NCBI RefSeq assembly: GCF_963678635.1
Contig: NW_026970824.1
Coordinates: 195,001 to 259,000 of the forward strand
DNA: 64,000 nt
DNA from: Symsagittifera roscoffensis
Lineage: Eukaryota; Xenacoelomorpha; Acoela; Convolutidae
Direction: 5' to 3'
Part shown: positions 37,263 through 47,689 of the stretch, one piece after another
Layout: each line of letters opens with the position of its first letter
Position numbering within the stretch: position 1 is the stretch's first letter
The notes under the pieces: generated by a model
What the model was told of the DNA's origin: nothing
The model's input: only the letters and a program-made list of their open reading frames with translations
The model's database searches: none
Program-made: the position numbers and the translations under genes

Positions 37263-37822
37263 TTACTCCTGTTCAATAAGTTTTCTCCCGTCTCCGGTTC
37301 TTTCCTCGTCGTCGAGAGTGTTTCATTCATCTTTTGTCTCTCTATCTCATGTTTTAACCGTTGCTCGATCTCTTTGGTCGCCATGTCGTGCTTCACTCTC
37401 TTGATAGCCTCTGCAGCTGCTTTCTCATAATTTATCACTAGTGCACTCCTTGTCTCAGCCCCCAAGGCATCTTCTACTTGTGATACGGCCTTTACTACCT
37501 TCGTTAGTAACTCACCATTTGCCGCCTCTTTGCTGTGCAAGTCAATTTCAGCCTGTCTGTTCCTTGTGTTCTGCACCGCTGCCTGTGCTAAATTATGTTT
37601 TGGGTGACCTTGATTCTTCACTGCCTCCCAAAACAGGGTACATTCCATTCTGAATCGGCACTCTTGGATGTAGAAAAAACAACTGGCGCCTATTTTGGGG
37701 ATGAAGTCACTGTTCATATCGTGTTCTTCGGTTTGACTAATGTCTTCTTTGTCTGGCGCAAGTAGTAGAAGAGTGAGGCGATCAGGGGGGAGGGGTGGGT
37801 GCTGAACCCCTTGTATTAACAT
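37250..37822 (-). mobile_element. Nucleocapsid/linker part of element B gag (fossil)
   Basis: This minus-strand ORF of up to 190 residues carries a Cys-rich stretch CFFYIQECRFRMEC that looks like a zinc-knuckle relative, then a long Ala/Glu/Lys-rich helical stretch (VVKAVSQVEDALGAE, AAAEAIKRVKHD). Its 5' continuation is found 18 kb away at 55.8-57.6 kb. The end at 37,822 abuts the left tip of the inverted-repeat element, which therefore splits gag between the capsid and nucleocapsid parts. Confidence 0.7.
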
Positions 37823-38804
37823 AGGCTATCGAGTATCCGGTCAGCACCCTATGTATTAACATAGGCTATAGATTTCTCAATGTAATAAGATAGGAAATAG
37901 AATTCGCGAAGTATTAAGATATTAGGTATCAGATGGTAAGATGGTAAGTTTCAGAAAAATTTTGGCCCCCGGTCGTACCATGTTTTGCGTATAGATTTCC
38001 AATGTATTAAGACAGTGTATAGATATCCCTATGTATAAGGGTTAGATATTCCTTGTATTGACATAGGGAATAGGTTTCCCAATGTGTTAAGATAGGGAAT
38101 GGTAAGGTTTCAGGTGATGGTAAGAAAATGTTAAGAAAAACGGTGTTTTTTGGATTTTGTGTGGAAATGTCTAGATTTTCCGTAATTTTTGGTGTATTAT
38201 GTGTACATTGTGTTTTGAAGGTATTATGTTTTTTAGTTCCTGGTAAGTCAACGGTAAGATGGGTAAGAATTTGGATTTTTTATCAAAAAAATTGAAATTT
38301 TTTTGAACAATTTCAAAACACGAAATAATTGGATTTAATTTGACTTAAAACTTGTGCTATTAGATTATCTTATTTTTTGAAACAGTACTCAATCTAGCTG
38401 AAACTATGCTTAAACCTACTGAAACTTTAAAAAAGTCAAATTTTTACAAAAAAAAATTGTTAAAATTTCAAGTTTTTTTTGAAAAAAATGCAAAAATTTC
38501 AAAATTTGTCGAAAAAATTGCCTAATTTCAAAGTTTTTCGAACAAATTGCAAAATTGCGGAGATGACTGCAGAAATTTCAAGTTACTGGCTACTTTTTTT
38601 GCTTCTGATCTAACTGAATAGAAAGTAGATACGTTTAGAGTTTGAAATTAAGCTCAAATTGTTTTTCAATTGGCATCATGTTGAGACACTGATACAAAAC
38701 TTTGAATAAAAATAGGGATTTTTTCACAATTTTCTCTCAAAATAAAGAAATACGATAAAAATTACTCTAACTTTAGCTAAAAAGCGGAATATATAATGCT
38801 GTGA

Positions 38805-39448
38805 ACATATAAATATCATATTAACTGAGTCAATATTGATACTTCCGATTTTTCCGGAAAATACAGTTATTAATCTTAATTTTCGAGAAAGTGAAAATTA
38901 ATCAAATATATCCTAAATTTTCCATTTTTAAACTTTCATGTTTGTAATTAAGTGAAATTTTAATCAATTCAAGGAGAATTCACCAAAGAATATCATTTCA
39001 ATTGAACAATAAGAGCAATACTCCTTGAAATTTCTATATCAAACTCCATGATCCAGCTCCTCCTCAGTTTTTTCTCAAAGAATAACCCACAACTGTACAA
39101 AAATTAGAACTTCTGAGACCTTTTCAACATTGTTAGTATTAATAAGTTGAGATCATTGATAAAAATTGAACATTTTAGTGCTAAAATTGACTAAAATTGG
39201 GGTATATTTCTCTTAACAGTATATTAGATTGTATGATAATCAACATGATCTTCTTCGAAACTGATGATTATCTCTCTCTTGCTTCTACAACATAATTTTC
39301 ATGGTTTTTTCGTTGAAATTTTTGATGACTTAAGCTGAATCTTGTTTTCTGCTTTTTGCATATTTTCGCTCTTGAACTCACTTTGCAAGAAAATTTAGTC
39401 AGAACTGAGGAATTAAGGAGAAAATAGTATCAATTGAACAATCAATTA
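38805..39448. repeat. Segment of about 645 bp present only in the left arm
   Basis: The arms align up to GCTGTGAA (left 38,804) and again from TTGGCAGAGG (left 39,449). On the right the two flanks are nearly adjacent around 54,835-54,850. The extra DNA is AT-rich and without an ORF, and its ends are not obvious inverted repeats. Either it was inserted on the left or it was lost on the right. Confidence 0.7.
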
Positions 39449-41150
39449 GTTGGCAGAGGTAAAATTAGAACTGATAACGTCTAATTATTACCAAGTAATT
39501 TGTACATGTTCTCCTTTAGGTTCCCTTGTTTAGTTGCTACAGCAAACTATTTCATCGAAAAGCCAACTTTTGGAATCATTAACTATCACTTTTATTGCAA
39601 AACGTTTGTAAATCGCTTTTTGTTCTTGATTTTGGTCGAAAATTTTCTTTAAAATGTCGACGTGAGAAAAAATCGGCATTTTTAAGCATTTGAAAGCAAT
39701 TGTTTAATTTGGGAATATAAAGGTGTATTTTTACGTTGATTTCTTAGAATAAATTAATAGCAGCTCTATTGTTTATAATCTGCAAAACCTTCGGAAAAAG
39801 AAAAACGCAGGGGAGCTTAGTACTACATTTCTGCAACATTCATAGCATCTAAAATTTTGTTCTCAAAAACATCAATTAACTAAAGGGAATCAAGGTGCAA
39901 ACTGTAACAATTGAATAAATTTGCGAAGTTTATTATGCAAAAACTCTATAATTCAACGTAATGTTCTAATTGAAAAAAAAATTGAAGCTAAGAAGTTTTA
40001 AATTTTTATTGTTAAAATTCATAGAATTAAGAGATCATACATCTGGTTCTGCTAAAGTATTAGTTTGTATAGAATTTTTCAGCAGGTTCCCTATTTGTTT
40101 CTCTAAAAATCTTTCTACCTCAAATTGATTTATCCAAAAGAATGAAGTGTAGATCTTGAAAGCAAAAACTCTGCTTTATGTATAATCTCAGAAATATGTA
40201 GGAGTTGGGTTTACTTCAGAACAAAATATTTTCAAAAAATCTGAATTTTCATATAAGTTGACCTAGTATATCAAATGATAAAAAATTATCCAAACATTAC
40301 ACTTTCATGTTGGATTTTTTCTCAAGATATTATATATAAGCTAAATGTTAATAAAAAAATCTCTAGACTCTTAGTGAGTTTAATTGAGTTTCTATCTCAG
40401 TTTGATTTTTTCTCAGTTTCTGCTTCTGCAACTATCTTGCAATTTAATCAAATTCGAACAAAGTTTTATTTGAAAATTGAGGTTTGGAGGGAAAATTGTA
40501 TCATTTCAACGAACGTTCATTAATCCGAAGCAGAGTTTATACCAAAAACCCTTTTGAAAAAAACTTCAAATTGTTTTTTTTTGACCTGATAACAGTATAT
40601 TGCTGTTTCAACTCTGAATTACTGTTTTGAATTAAATTTTTGGTTGAGATTGATGTATATTATTATCTTGAAATTTTAAAATGTTAGCAAAACATACAGT
40701 TTCCAGGTCAGTTATCAATTTGTTTTCTGGAACGTAAAAAAAACAAAATAAAAAAAAACTTCTCAGTAAATCAACCCCCAATATCTGCTACGCACTACTC
40801 TATGATAGCTTTTACAAGTACTAAGCAAGGAAAACTTCAAAATAGTTATTAAGTAAAACCTTTCAAATAATCAATGTTTTATAAATATCTAGTATTTATA
40901 GTACTTCAACAAATGATTAAGCACTCATTAGCGTATGTGATTCCTTTTACTACAAATTTATCGCAACAAAACCCCGCAAGCTGGCAACCGATGGAGTTCT
41001 TACACTAGATGAGATTTTCGGGTCGATTTCCATTGAAAGTTTCAAGACAATTTGAGCTCGGTTGTTGCTGGTTTTATAATCAATCAGAACCTTTGATTAT
41101 AACAAAACAAGAAAATTGATGAAAAACTGTAAATTTTTTGATAAAATTTT
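39449..41150. other. Non-coding part of the left arm
   Basis: AT-rich DNA aligning in inverted orientation to about 53,330-54,840. ORFs such as that at 40,275 have no protein-like composition. The segment about 41,000-41,110 matches the second exon of the right-arm zinc-finger gene in inverted orientation. Confidence 0.6.
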
Positions 41151-41473
41151 TTCAAATGTAGTGTATAGTTTTTTCAGATTCAATAAAAAAATTATTATTC
41201 AAAGTATTTTCTACTATGTTTTAATCAAAATTATATCCATTTTATCTTATTTTGGAGTGTGTTTTGAGATCGCTGAGCATATAATTTACCATTAAAATGA
41301 CAATAATTCTTCTTGAAATGATTAGTAAGTTCCTCGCTGCTATATGTATAAAATTTACAATTGGAACACTTTAAAACGCCACAGTGTTTTCGATATCTTG
41401 ATGCGTGTAAGCGAGTGTATTCTCTGCCAAATTCAAGACATGCAATTCTTTCGTTTCTATTCAGTGATAGCAT
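41000..41473 (-). pseudogene. Left-arm copy of the zinc-finger gene
   Basis: The ORF 41,473-41,231 encodes NERIACLEFGREYTRLHASR, then YRKHCGVLKCSNCKFYTYSS and ELTNHFKKNYCHF. It is homologous to the right-arm gene, with Cys/His spacing of a degenerate zinc-finger pair (CSNCKF...H...C). A minus-strand match to the partner's second exon lies at about 41,110-41,000 (KTSNNRAQIVLKLSMEIDPK). It reads outward, toward the left tip, as a mirror of the right gene. It looks more decayed than its partner. The protein family was not recognised; DNA binding is inferred from the fingers. Confidence 0.6.
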
Positions 41474-41684
41474 CTCAATAAGTAGAAAGAAAAAATGGGA
41501 GTTTTGGAATGTGCCAAATTTTTCGAAAAGATAAGTTGAATAGCCTCAAAAATTGAGTAAAAATGAACAGAAAAAGCAAATTTTTTAAACATTTGTTTTT
41601 AACGTGAAAGAAAATCAGAATGAATTTACTGTTTAGCCTAGCTGAAAAAAAGTTGATCCAATCTAACCATGGAGTTTTCAAAAG

Positions 41685-41920
41685 TTTTGCTATCAACCAA
41701 TCAGAATCGAGTTTTAATTATAAGGAAGTTTTTATCTTTTCTGTTATCAACCAATCAGAATCGAGGTTAATGATCATGCAATTTTCAATAAATTTGATGT
41801 CAACCAATCAAAACAAAATTCTATTTCTCATGGATTTCCTAACTACTTTGTTATCTTTTGCAGATATCAAAGTTTTGTTCACAGATAGTATTTGTGGTAA
41901 TAACCAATCAGAATGAAGTA
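41685..41920. promoter_or_regulatory. Cluster of AACCAATCAGAAT motifs at the inner edge of the left arm
   Basis: Four copies of AACCAATCA lie within 225 bp (about 41,696, 41,750, 41,802 and 41,902), three of them extended as AACCAATCAGAAT. The spacing is about 50-55 bp, then double that. They lie directly upstream of the left zinc-finger gene, which reads away from them. The matching inverted cluster is at 52,395-52,630. CCAAT-box binding or recognition by an element-encoded zinc-finger protein are both possible. Confidence 0.7.
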
Positions 41921-42135
41921 TTCACAGATTTTGAAATACTTTGTAGATCAGAATCAAACTATGTTTATGAAACTTCCCAATCAATCACTGTAATTGAACT
42001 TTTCTAACATAACTAACATATAAAATTGACATCAAAGTGAGATAAATGAGATTTCTTGTCTAGTTAATTTTGTTTTTTTGATGCGCAATTCAAATTTTGA
42101 AATTTCAATCAACGTTTTTTCGATTTGTTCTCTTT

Positions 42136-42540
42136 CTAACCAGTGAAAAGATAAATTACTACATTATACAATTTTATTGTTTTGTTTCTGGTATAATGTA
42201 AAATAAACATCCGGAGGTTTTTTAAATTTGGATAGTCGATGAAAAAATAATCTGACAAATCTAGATTTTGCACATGTATCAAATTTAAAACAGTGATCAA
42301 AATGATTTTCCTTGTCTTCAATTTTTGTTTCATAGGCTTTTCCAATGTTTTGTTTTTTTACTGATCGACCACTCAATCTGAGTTAATTCATTGTTGATAA
42401 GTTTGGCTGTACTCTTCTTTTCTGAAATATCCTCTCCATCTTTCTAACAAAATCATTGAATTTTCTTTGTTTCTATTCAAGTTAAAACTAATACAATCTC
42501 CATCAACGTCTTCTGTCCATCACTCTTGTAACTTTCTGTG
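42136..42540 (-). CDS. Possible small coding stretch, unknown
   Basis: Two overlapping minus-strand frames are open, at 42,376-42,164 (contains HFDHCFKFDTCAKSRFVRL) and 42,345-42,136. A further stretch upstream (about 42,530-42,420) reads DGDCISFNLNRNKENSMILL and RWRGYF. The composition is less skewed than chance AT-rich translation. No family was recognised and no start can be chosen. It is probably a degenerate gene of the inverted-repeat element. Confidence 0.25.
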
Positions 42541-43163
42541 GTAGTTAAATTTTAAAATCTGATGAATGTTCATTTCAGGTATTGAAAGTGCTTTTGATAG
42601 AAACATGTTGCTTACTGGAATTAACAAAGAAATTTGAAAAAACTCTACTTGTTGTACCATTTTTAAATATTTTGTAATCAAAATAAAATGTTTTTTTTTT
42701 ACATATTTAGAAATTGATTAGTAATTTCATGTAGCCTATCAAAACCTCAAATTAAGGCAATTGAAAACAACAATGAAACTCAGAAGTTCGACAAATAAGG
42801 ATAATGATACAACTAACTATTCATTTTGTTTGTAGTTTTGTTGAAATAAAACAAATTTACTTAATTGAAAGCAGTAATTAAATAATATTTTCTGTAATTT
42901 TTCGAACAAATAATGGAAATTTTATTCTATTGGTAATTGGAGGGTGTGTTTTATGTCAGTTTTGATTAAATTTTTATGTTTTGTCTAACTTTTCCTCAGA
43001 TATCCCAATTCTAAACGTGCACTTCAGTGACGAAAAATAGTTTTGAATCAACAATGCCTCAATTAACAAACATAAAAACACCACAAAGCCTTACTGAGGC
43101 TTACAACTATCAACGAACATGAAATCTCCTAAAATTTAGGACAGTTCTTTGAAATCGTTCAGT

Positions 43164-43628
43164 TTATAGGTGACATAGGCAACTTGTTTCATTGCTTAAT
43201 TCTCTTTTGCAGTGAAGAGTCGAATCTGAATGTAGGGAGGCTTGTTCACACTGTACTACTTGATTGCGACACACCCTTCTCATGTTGTATGTTGCTATTT
43301 CATATACTCTATTACAGATCTCCAGCTCCTGATCCATATTTGATTCTTTGCCAGATTTTGCTTGATATATAGGTACGAGTACAAGGTTTTCAGCATCGTG
43401 AATAACAGCATTCCGGATTGCCGATATTGCTTCACCTTCTTTTTCACTAAGGTAGGATTGTTGGGACTTTTCAAATTGTCCCAAATTGTTAATTTGCAAT
43501 AGTTGAAAGCAGGGTTCAAAGTAAAGATCCGCATCGTATGAGTTTTGGAACCAAACAAATCCCCCAATTCTTGTTAGATTTTTAGAGAATTCAATATAGT
43601 TGGAACTAGTGTCTTTTCTTGAGTACAT
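43164..43628 (-). CDS. Unknown 154-residue protein, copy a of a duplicated gene
   Basis: The ORF contains SSNYIEFSKNLTRIGGFVWF, YDADLYFEPCFQLLQINNLG, EKEGEAISAIRNAVIHDAEN and LEICNRVYEIATYNMRRVC, a mixed, globular-looking sequence. No family was recognised. A hydrophobic stretch FFSCLFIWSACSS lies in frame just upstream of the first Met, and the partner copy has a stronger one, so a signal peptide or membrane anchor is possible. About 9 differences in 330 bp separate it from copy b, fewer than in the flanking DNA, which hints at past coding constraint. It is divergent to a small plus-strand gene. Confidence 0.55.
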   Translation of the reverse strand: MYSRKDTSSNYIEFSKNLTRIGGFVWFQNSYDADLYFEPCFQLLQINNLGQFEKSQQSYLSEKEGEAISAIRNAVIHDAENLVLVPIYQAKSGKESNMDQELEICNRVYEIATYNMRRVCRNQVVQCEQASLHSDSTLHCKRELSNETSCLCHL

Positions 43629-43803
43629 TTTTGAAGAACAAGCTGACCAGATGAAGAGACATGAGAAAAACTATTTTGAGAATAAATTAAAATGGAAAAA
43701 AAAGAATGACTCATCATGATTTCCATATATGAAAGTAATACCAAATATGATATGTTTTGCATGAAATTTCCATATACCGAAATCGCGTAGGGGTTACTTC
43801 TCC

Positions 43804-43812
43804 TATATAAAG
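43804..43812 (+). promoter_or_regulatory. TATA-like box in a divergent promoter
   Basis: TATATAAAG lies in plus orientation at 43,804-43,812, about 32 bp before an ATG at 43,844. The copy b equivalent is TATATAGAG (about 46,742-46,750), so the site is conserved. It sits between the minus-strand gene and the plus-strand small gene and could serve either. Confidence 0.5.
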
Positions 43813-43843
43813 CCACAATTCTCAGCAAAAATCATTCTTCCCA

Positions 43844-44164
43844 ATGGCTGCTGCTATGTGTCAAATTCTTCCCAGCGTTTATTCAGATTATTGTAAAAAA
43901 TTGCTATTTATTTCCGTTTCAAGTGATTTTTATGAAAAATACATAGTAACACATAATCATTGCGTCTCTGAACACAACTCTTTATGTTCTTTGGAGAATT
44001 GTAAGTTCCATTTGGTTTAAATATCTCTTAACCAAATTTTTCAGAGATTAGAAAAATATCTAAACATATATCAAGAAGTTGACTGTCTTTACACTTTGTT
44101 CATTCACAGATTATATTCAAGTATTGTTACGTCAAGCGGAGAAATGTTCAATCAGCTTATTTGA
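43844..44164 (+). CDS. Small spliced gene candidate, copy a
   Basis: A typical nematode-size intron of 44 bp is seen at 44,001-44,044, with GTAAGT donor and TTTTTCAG acceptor. The following exon (44,045-44,164) reads RLEKYLNIYQEVDCLYTLF and RLYSSIVTSSGEMFNQLI then stop. The same frame just before the intron reads ASLNTTLYVLWRI. A separate ATG frame starts at 43,844 (MAAAMCQILPSVYSDYCKK); its relation to the exon frame is unresolved, so the true start is unknown. The exon is kept in copy b with mostly conservative changes. Function unknown. Confidence 0.4.
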
Positions 44165-44579
44165 GCAGTTCAACAAAACTTACGATAGAAAGAAGCCGAA
44201 ATGATGCCTAGTATTGCAAAGAAACGACTAATTCAGAAAAAAATTCAAGAGACATTATTAATGTTCCAACCAGAAAATGGCTTCCACACAAACTCTTGGT
44301 TCAGCTTCTCTAGATTGAATTCAAAAAATTCAAAACTCAAATTATGAATCTGATTTGTTCAAGATTATAGATTGTTTAATGACGGTCATGGTTCTGTGCA
44401 TAGTGATTATGTAAGCTTTTCGATAAAATAGTCAACTGTCTTCAAATATGCTTTTAAATGTTTACACTCATAAATCTTTGAAAACTAAGCTTTGGTTGAG
44501 GAACACTTTAAAAAAAGAAAAAAAACAATTTACAATTAACATGGAAACTTGAAAAAATGTGAAAAAAATCAAAAAACGA

Positions 44580-45246
44580 GTTAATTTTTGAGTTCCTTAT
44601 CACTTTCTTCTTCATGTGCCACACCATGACTTCTTCTAAACAGAGCTAAAATATCCTGTTGAACCTTAAAATTTTCTTTCTTGTACCTTCTACCACGAAT
44701 TGCTTCAATTTTTGGCCAATCATGTAGGGAATTTTTAGGTGATTGAAACACTTCTTCAGATCTCTGCAGAAGATGTCAATATCAACCATTTTTTCAAAAC
44801 TAATCATTTTAGGTAAATGTTCACTTGTAAGCAAATGAAAACTATATCCGTATCCCAGATCCCTAACCTCATCAAAACATTTTTCATTTGAATCATATGA
44901 AAACCCAAATTTTTTTTCTCGAAGGTGACTTAGACATAGCCAATTCTTTTCTAAATTCTCTAACTCTTCTACTCTCGAGTTCTCTCCATTCCGAAAGATC
45001 TATGATAATTTGCTCACTAACTTCGGAGGATTTTTTAAATTTGACAATCTTGGCAGTTTTGGTACCAATTTGAAACTGGATGCAGTAATACGATCGTTCT
45101 ATCATGATTGGTTTCAAAGTTTGAGATACATTTCCGTTTCTTCTAAAAATTCTTCTCAGGTAGGTAAAACGAACTGAACTGTAGGAGATTTTCAATTGAA
45201 AAGAAATGTATATTTTTTCAGCTGTTGATTCTGTTGATTTTCTCAT
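44580..45246 (-). CDS. Unknown basic protein, single-copy in the core
   Basis: Two minus-strand ORFs lie together: 45,246-44,893 (117 residues; SSVRFTYLRRIFRRNGNVS, SYYCIQFQIGTKTAKIVKF, IIIDLSEWRELESRRVREF) and 44,834-44,646 (62 residues; DIFCRDLKKCFNHLKIPYMI, KLKQFVVEGTRKK). Both have balanced, charged composition unlike random AT-rich DNA. No domain was recognised. The ORFs may be exons of one gene or a decayed gene; no splice sites were established. This is the only large core ORF that is not duplicated. Confidence 0.4.
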
Positions 45247-45509
45247 AAAAACTGAACTCCTTCAAAAGTTTGCCACATCTGGTCGACTTTAAATGTTTAT
45301 GAAGGATTTTGTAGAATAAAATTTTTTTGTTGACTAAGGTTTTTCAAAAGGGAAGAGTTTCAATGAAAAAATTTCCTTTTATTTACAACATTGGTTGCGT
45401 ATCTTTATTTAGAATTAAAAAACTAGCAAAATAACTAAAATCCACAATTTTTTTTCATCAACCTAATCACCTTAGAGTTAGTTCAGGAATTCTGATTGGT
45501 TCAATTTTA

Positions 45510-45790
45510 AGTTCAATTGCTAGATTTTGAAAGATTGAGAAAAATCTAGAATTTAATGTGTAATGACTTAATATAAAATTCAAGGATTTAACCTGCAGAT
45601 TCTAAAAATTAGAAGATTTTAGTGTTTAATGAATGATGACGTCAATTTCTCTGGTGGAAGTATTCCACAACTTTCACTTTTCTATAAAGTGTAATGAAGT
45701 CATCTTTTCAGGTGGGATTATTTTTTTAATCCTAAAAAATTCAAAAAACGCCCTCTTAGTTCTGTAGAGGAATCATGTCAGACCGTATAG
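45510..45790. promoter_or_regulatory. Palindrome-rich module, copy 1
   Basis: The module holds TGACGTCA (45,637-45,644, the CRE palindrome), GTGGAAGTATTCCAC (45,654-45,668, perfect hairpin), CACTTT-TCTAT-AAAGTG (45,675-45,691, perfect hairpin with a TATAAAG core) and TGAAGTCA (45,695-45,702, near-CRE), followed by GCCCTCTTAG and CTGTAGAGGAATC. Copies 2 and 3 keep this order and the 58-bp CRE-to-CRE spacing. It could be a promoter or a small palindromic repeat. Confidence 0.7.
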
Positions 45791-46194
45791 TGATAAATGA
45801 TTATTTGTGAAAATCTGTGAAAACTAATTGAAAATCTGTACTTTTTTAAACAAACATTGGAAAATCTATTGGTGATTGGAGGGTGTGTTTTATGTCAGTT
45901 TTGATTAAATTTTTATGATTTGTCTAACTTTTCCTCCGATATCCCAACTCTAAATGTGCACTTCAATGACGAAAAATAGTTTTGAATCATTAATATCTCA
46001 ATTTACAAACATAAAAAACATCACAAAGCATTACTGAGGCTTACAATTATCAACAAACATAAAATCTCCCAAAATTTAGGACAGCTCTTTGAATTCGTTC
46101 AGTTTATAGTTGATATAGGCAAGATTTTTATTGCTTCAATCTATTTTGCAGTGAAGAGTCGAATCGGGAAGTAGGGTGGCTTGTTCACACTGTA

Positions 46195-46600
46195 CTACTT
46201 GGTTATGACACACACCCTTCTCATGTTGTATGTTGCTATTTCATATACTCTATTACAGATCTCCAGCTCCTGATCCATAGTTGATTCTTTGCCAGACTTG
46301 GCTTGATATATAGGTATGAGTACAAGGTTTTCAGCATCGTGAATAACAGTATTCCGGATTGCCGATATTGCTTCACCTTCTTTTTCACTAAGGTAGGGTT
46401 GTTGGGACTTTTCAAATTGTCCCAAATTGTTAATTTGCAATAGTTGAAAGCAGGGTTCAAAGTAAAGATCCGCATCGTATGATTTTTGGAACCAAACAAA
46501 TCCCCCAATTCTTGTTAGATTTTTAGAGAATTCAATATAATTGGAACTAGTGTCTTTCCTTGAGTACATTTTGAAGAACAAACTGATCAGATAAAGAAAA
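46195..46600 (-). CDS. Unknown protein with hydrophobic start, copy b
   Basis: The body (FSKNLTRIGGFVWF, YDADLYFEPCFQLLQ, EKEGEAISAIRNTVIHDAEN, EICNRVYEIATYNMRRVC) matches copy a with few changes. Just upstream in the same frame is a strongly hydrophobic stretch IIFLLFLYLISLFF, which would suit a signal peptide or N-terminal anchor and makes a secreted or membrane role plausible. No ATG for that extension was fixed. The C-terminus differs from copy a. Family not recognised. Confidence 0.5.
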
Positions 46601-46794
46601 AGGAGAAAAATGATTTTGAGATTAAATGAAAATGGAAAAAAGTATGAATCATCATGATTTCCACATATGGAAGTAATACCAAATATGAAATGTTTTGCAT
46701 GAAATTTCCATATACCGAAATCGCGTAGGCGTTACTTTTCCTATATAGAGCCACAATTCAAACCAAAATTAATTCTTCCCAATGGCTGCTGCTA

Positions 46795-47130
46795 TGTGTC
46801 AAGTTCTTCCCAAATTTTATTCAGATTATTGTAAAAAATCCCTATTTTTTTCCTTTTCCAGTGATTTTCACGAAAAATACATAGTAACACATGATTAATG
46901 CGTCTCTGAACACAACTCTTTATGTTCTTAGGAGAATTATAAGTTCCATTTGGTTTTAATATCTCTTAAACAAATTTTTCAGAGATTAGATAAACATCTT
47001 AACATATATCAAGAAATTGACTGTCTATACACTTTGTTCAGTCATAGAATCTATTCAAGTTTTGTTACGTCAAGCAGAGAAATGTTCAATCAGCTTAGTC
47101 GAGCAGTTCAACATAAGTTACGATAGAAAG
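46795..47130 (+). pseudogene. Small spliced gene candidate, copy b
   Basis: This is the counterpart of the copy a small gene. The second-exon region reads RLDKHLNIYQEIDCLYTLF and RIYSSFVTSSREMFNQLSR, and upstream reads MINASLNTTLYVLRRI in the matching frame. The copy has diverged from copy a also at the intron borders, so it is probably less able to be spliced. The conserved frame in two copies supports the exon being real; function unknown. Confidence 0.35.
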
Positions 47131-47520
47131 GAGCCGATATGATGCCTAGTATTGCAAAGAAACGACTAATTAGGAAAAAAATTAAGAGACATTATTTATG
47201 TTCCAACCAGAAACTGGCTTCCACACAAACTCTTGGTTCAGCGTTTCTGGATAGAATTCCAAAAATTCAAAACTCAAAATATGAATATGATTAGTTCCAG
47301 ATTTTTAATTGCTTTTTGACGGTCATGGTTCTGTGCATAGTGATTATGTAAGCGTTGTGATCAAATAGTCATCTGTCTTCAAATGTGCTCTTAAACGTTT
47401 ACACTAAAGTTGAATTTAGAAGATTGAGAAAAATCTAGAAGTTAATGTGTCATGACTTATTATAAAATTCAAGTATTTTATCTGTAGATTCTAAAAATTA
47501 GAAATTTCAAGTGTTTAATG

Positions 47521-47680
47521 AATAATGACGTCAATTTCTCTGGTGAAAGTATTCCACAACTTTCACTGTTCTATAAAGTGTAATGACGTCATCTTTTCAG
47601 GTGGAATTACTTTTTTTAATACTTACAAAAATCAATAGACGCCCTCTTAGCTCTGTAGAAGAATCGTGTCAGACACTCTG
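47521..47680. promoter_or_regulatory. Palindrome-rich module, copy 2
   Basis: Here both CRE palindromes are perfect: TGACGTCA at 47,526-47,533 and at 47,584-47,591, exactly 58 bp apart. Between them lie a decayed version of the GTGGAA/TTCCAC hairpin and a CTATAAAG core. GCCCTCTTAGCTCTGTAGA follows, as in the other copies. Confidence 0.75.
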
Positions 47681-47689
47681 AATGACTTT

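Larger units (their letters stand above)
37831..41920. repeat. Left inverted-repeat arm
   Basis: Anchor matches to the right arm, as inverted copies, include CAATTGGCATCATGTTGAGAC (near 38,660; partner near 54,970), CCCTTGTTTAGTTGCTACAG (near 39,524; partner near 54,750), GGCAACCGATgGAG (near 40,983; partner near 53,330) and the zinc-finger gene at 41.2-41.5 kb. The outer 350 bp carry repeated TTTCCCAATGTATTAAGATAG-type subrepeats. The arm is about 0.7 kb longer than its partner, largely because of one extra segment at 38,805-39,448. The divergence between arms indicates no recent homogenisation. Confidence 0.88.
42926..44468. repeat. 1.54-kb direct repeat, copy a
   Basis: This is a direct repeat of 45,866-47,406, opening with CTATTGGTxATTGGAGGGTG and closing with CTTCAAATxTGCT.TTAAA.GTTTACACT. 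It carries a divergent gene pair (minus-strand gene at 43.16-43.63 kb, small plus-strand spliced gene at 43.84-44.16 kb). Identity is highest, about 97 per cent by eye over 330 bp, inside the minus-strand ORF and lower in the flanks. Confidence 0.9.
45866..47406. repeat. 1.54-kb direct repeat, copy b
   Basis: This is the direct-repeat partner of 42,926-44,468. Its last 170 bp are repeated again at 49,276-49,438, where they begin the second unit of the 2-kb tandem duplication. It carries second copies of the divergent gene pair. Confidence 0.9.
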
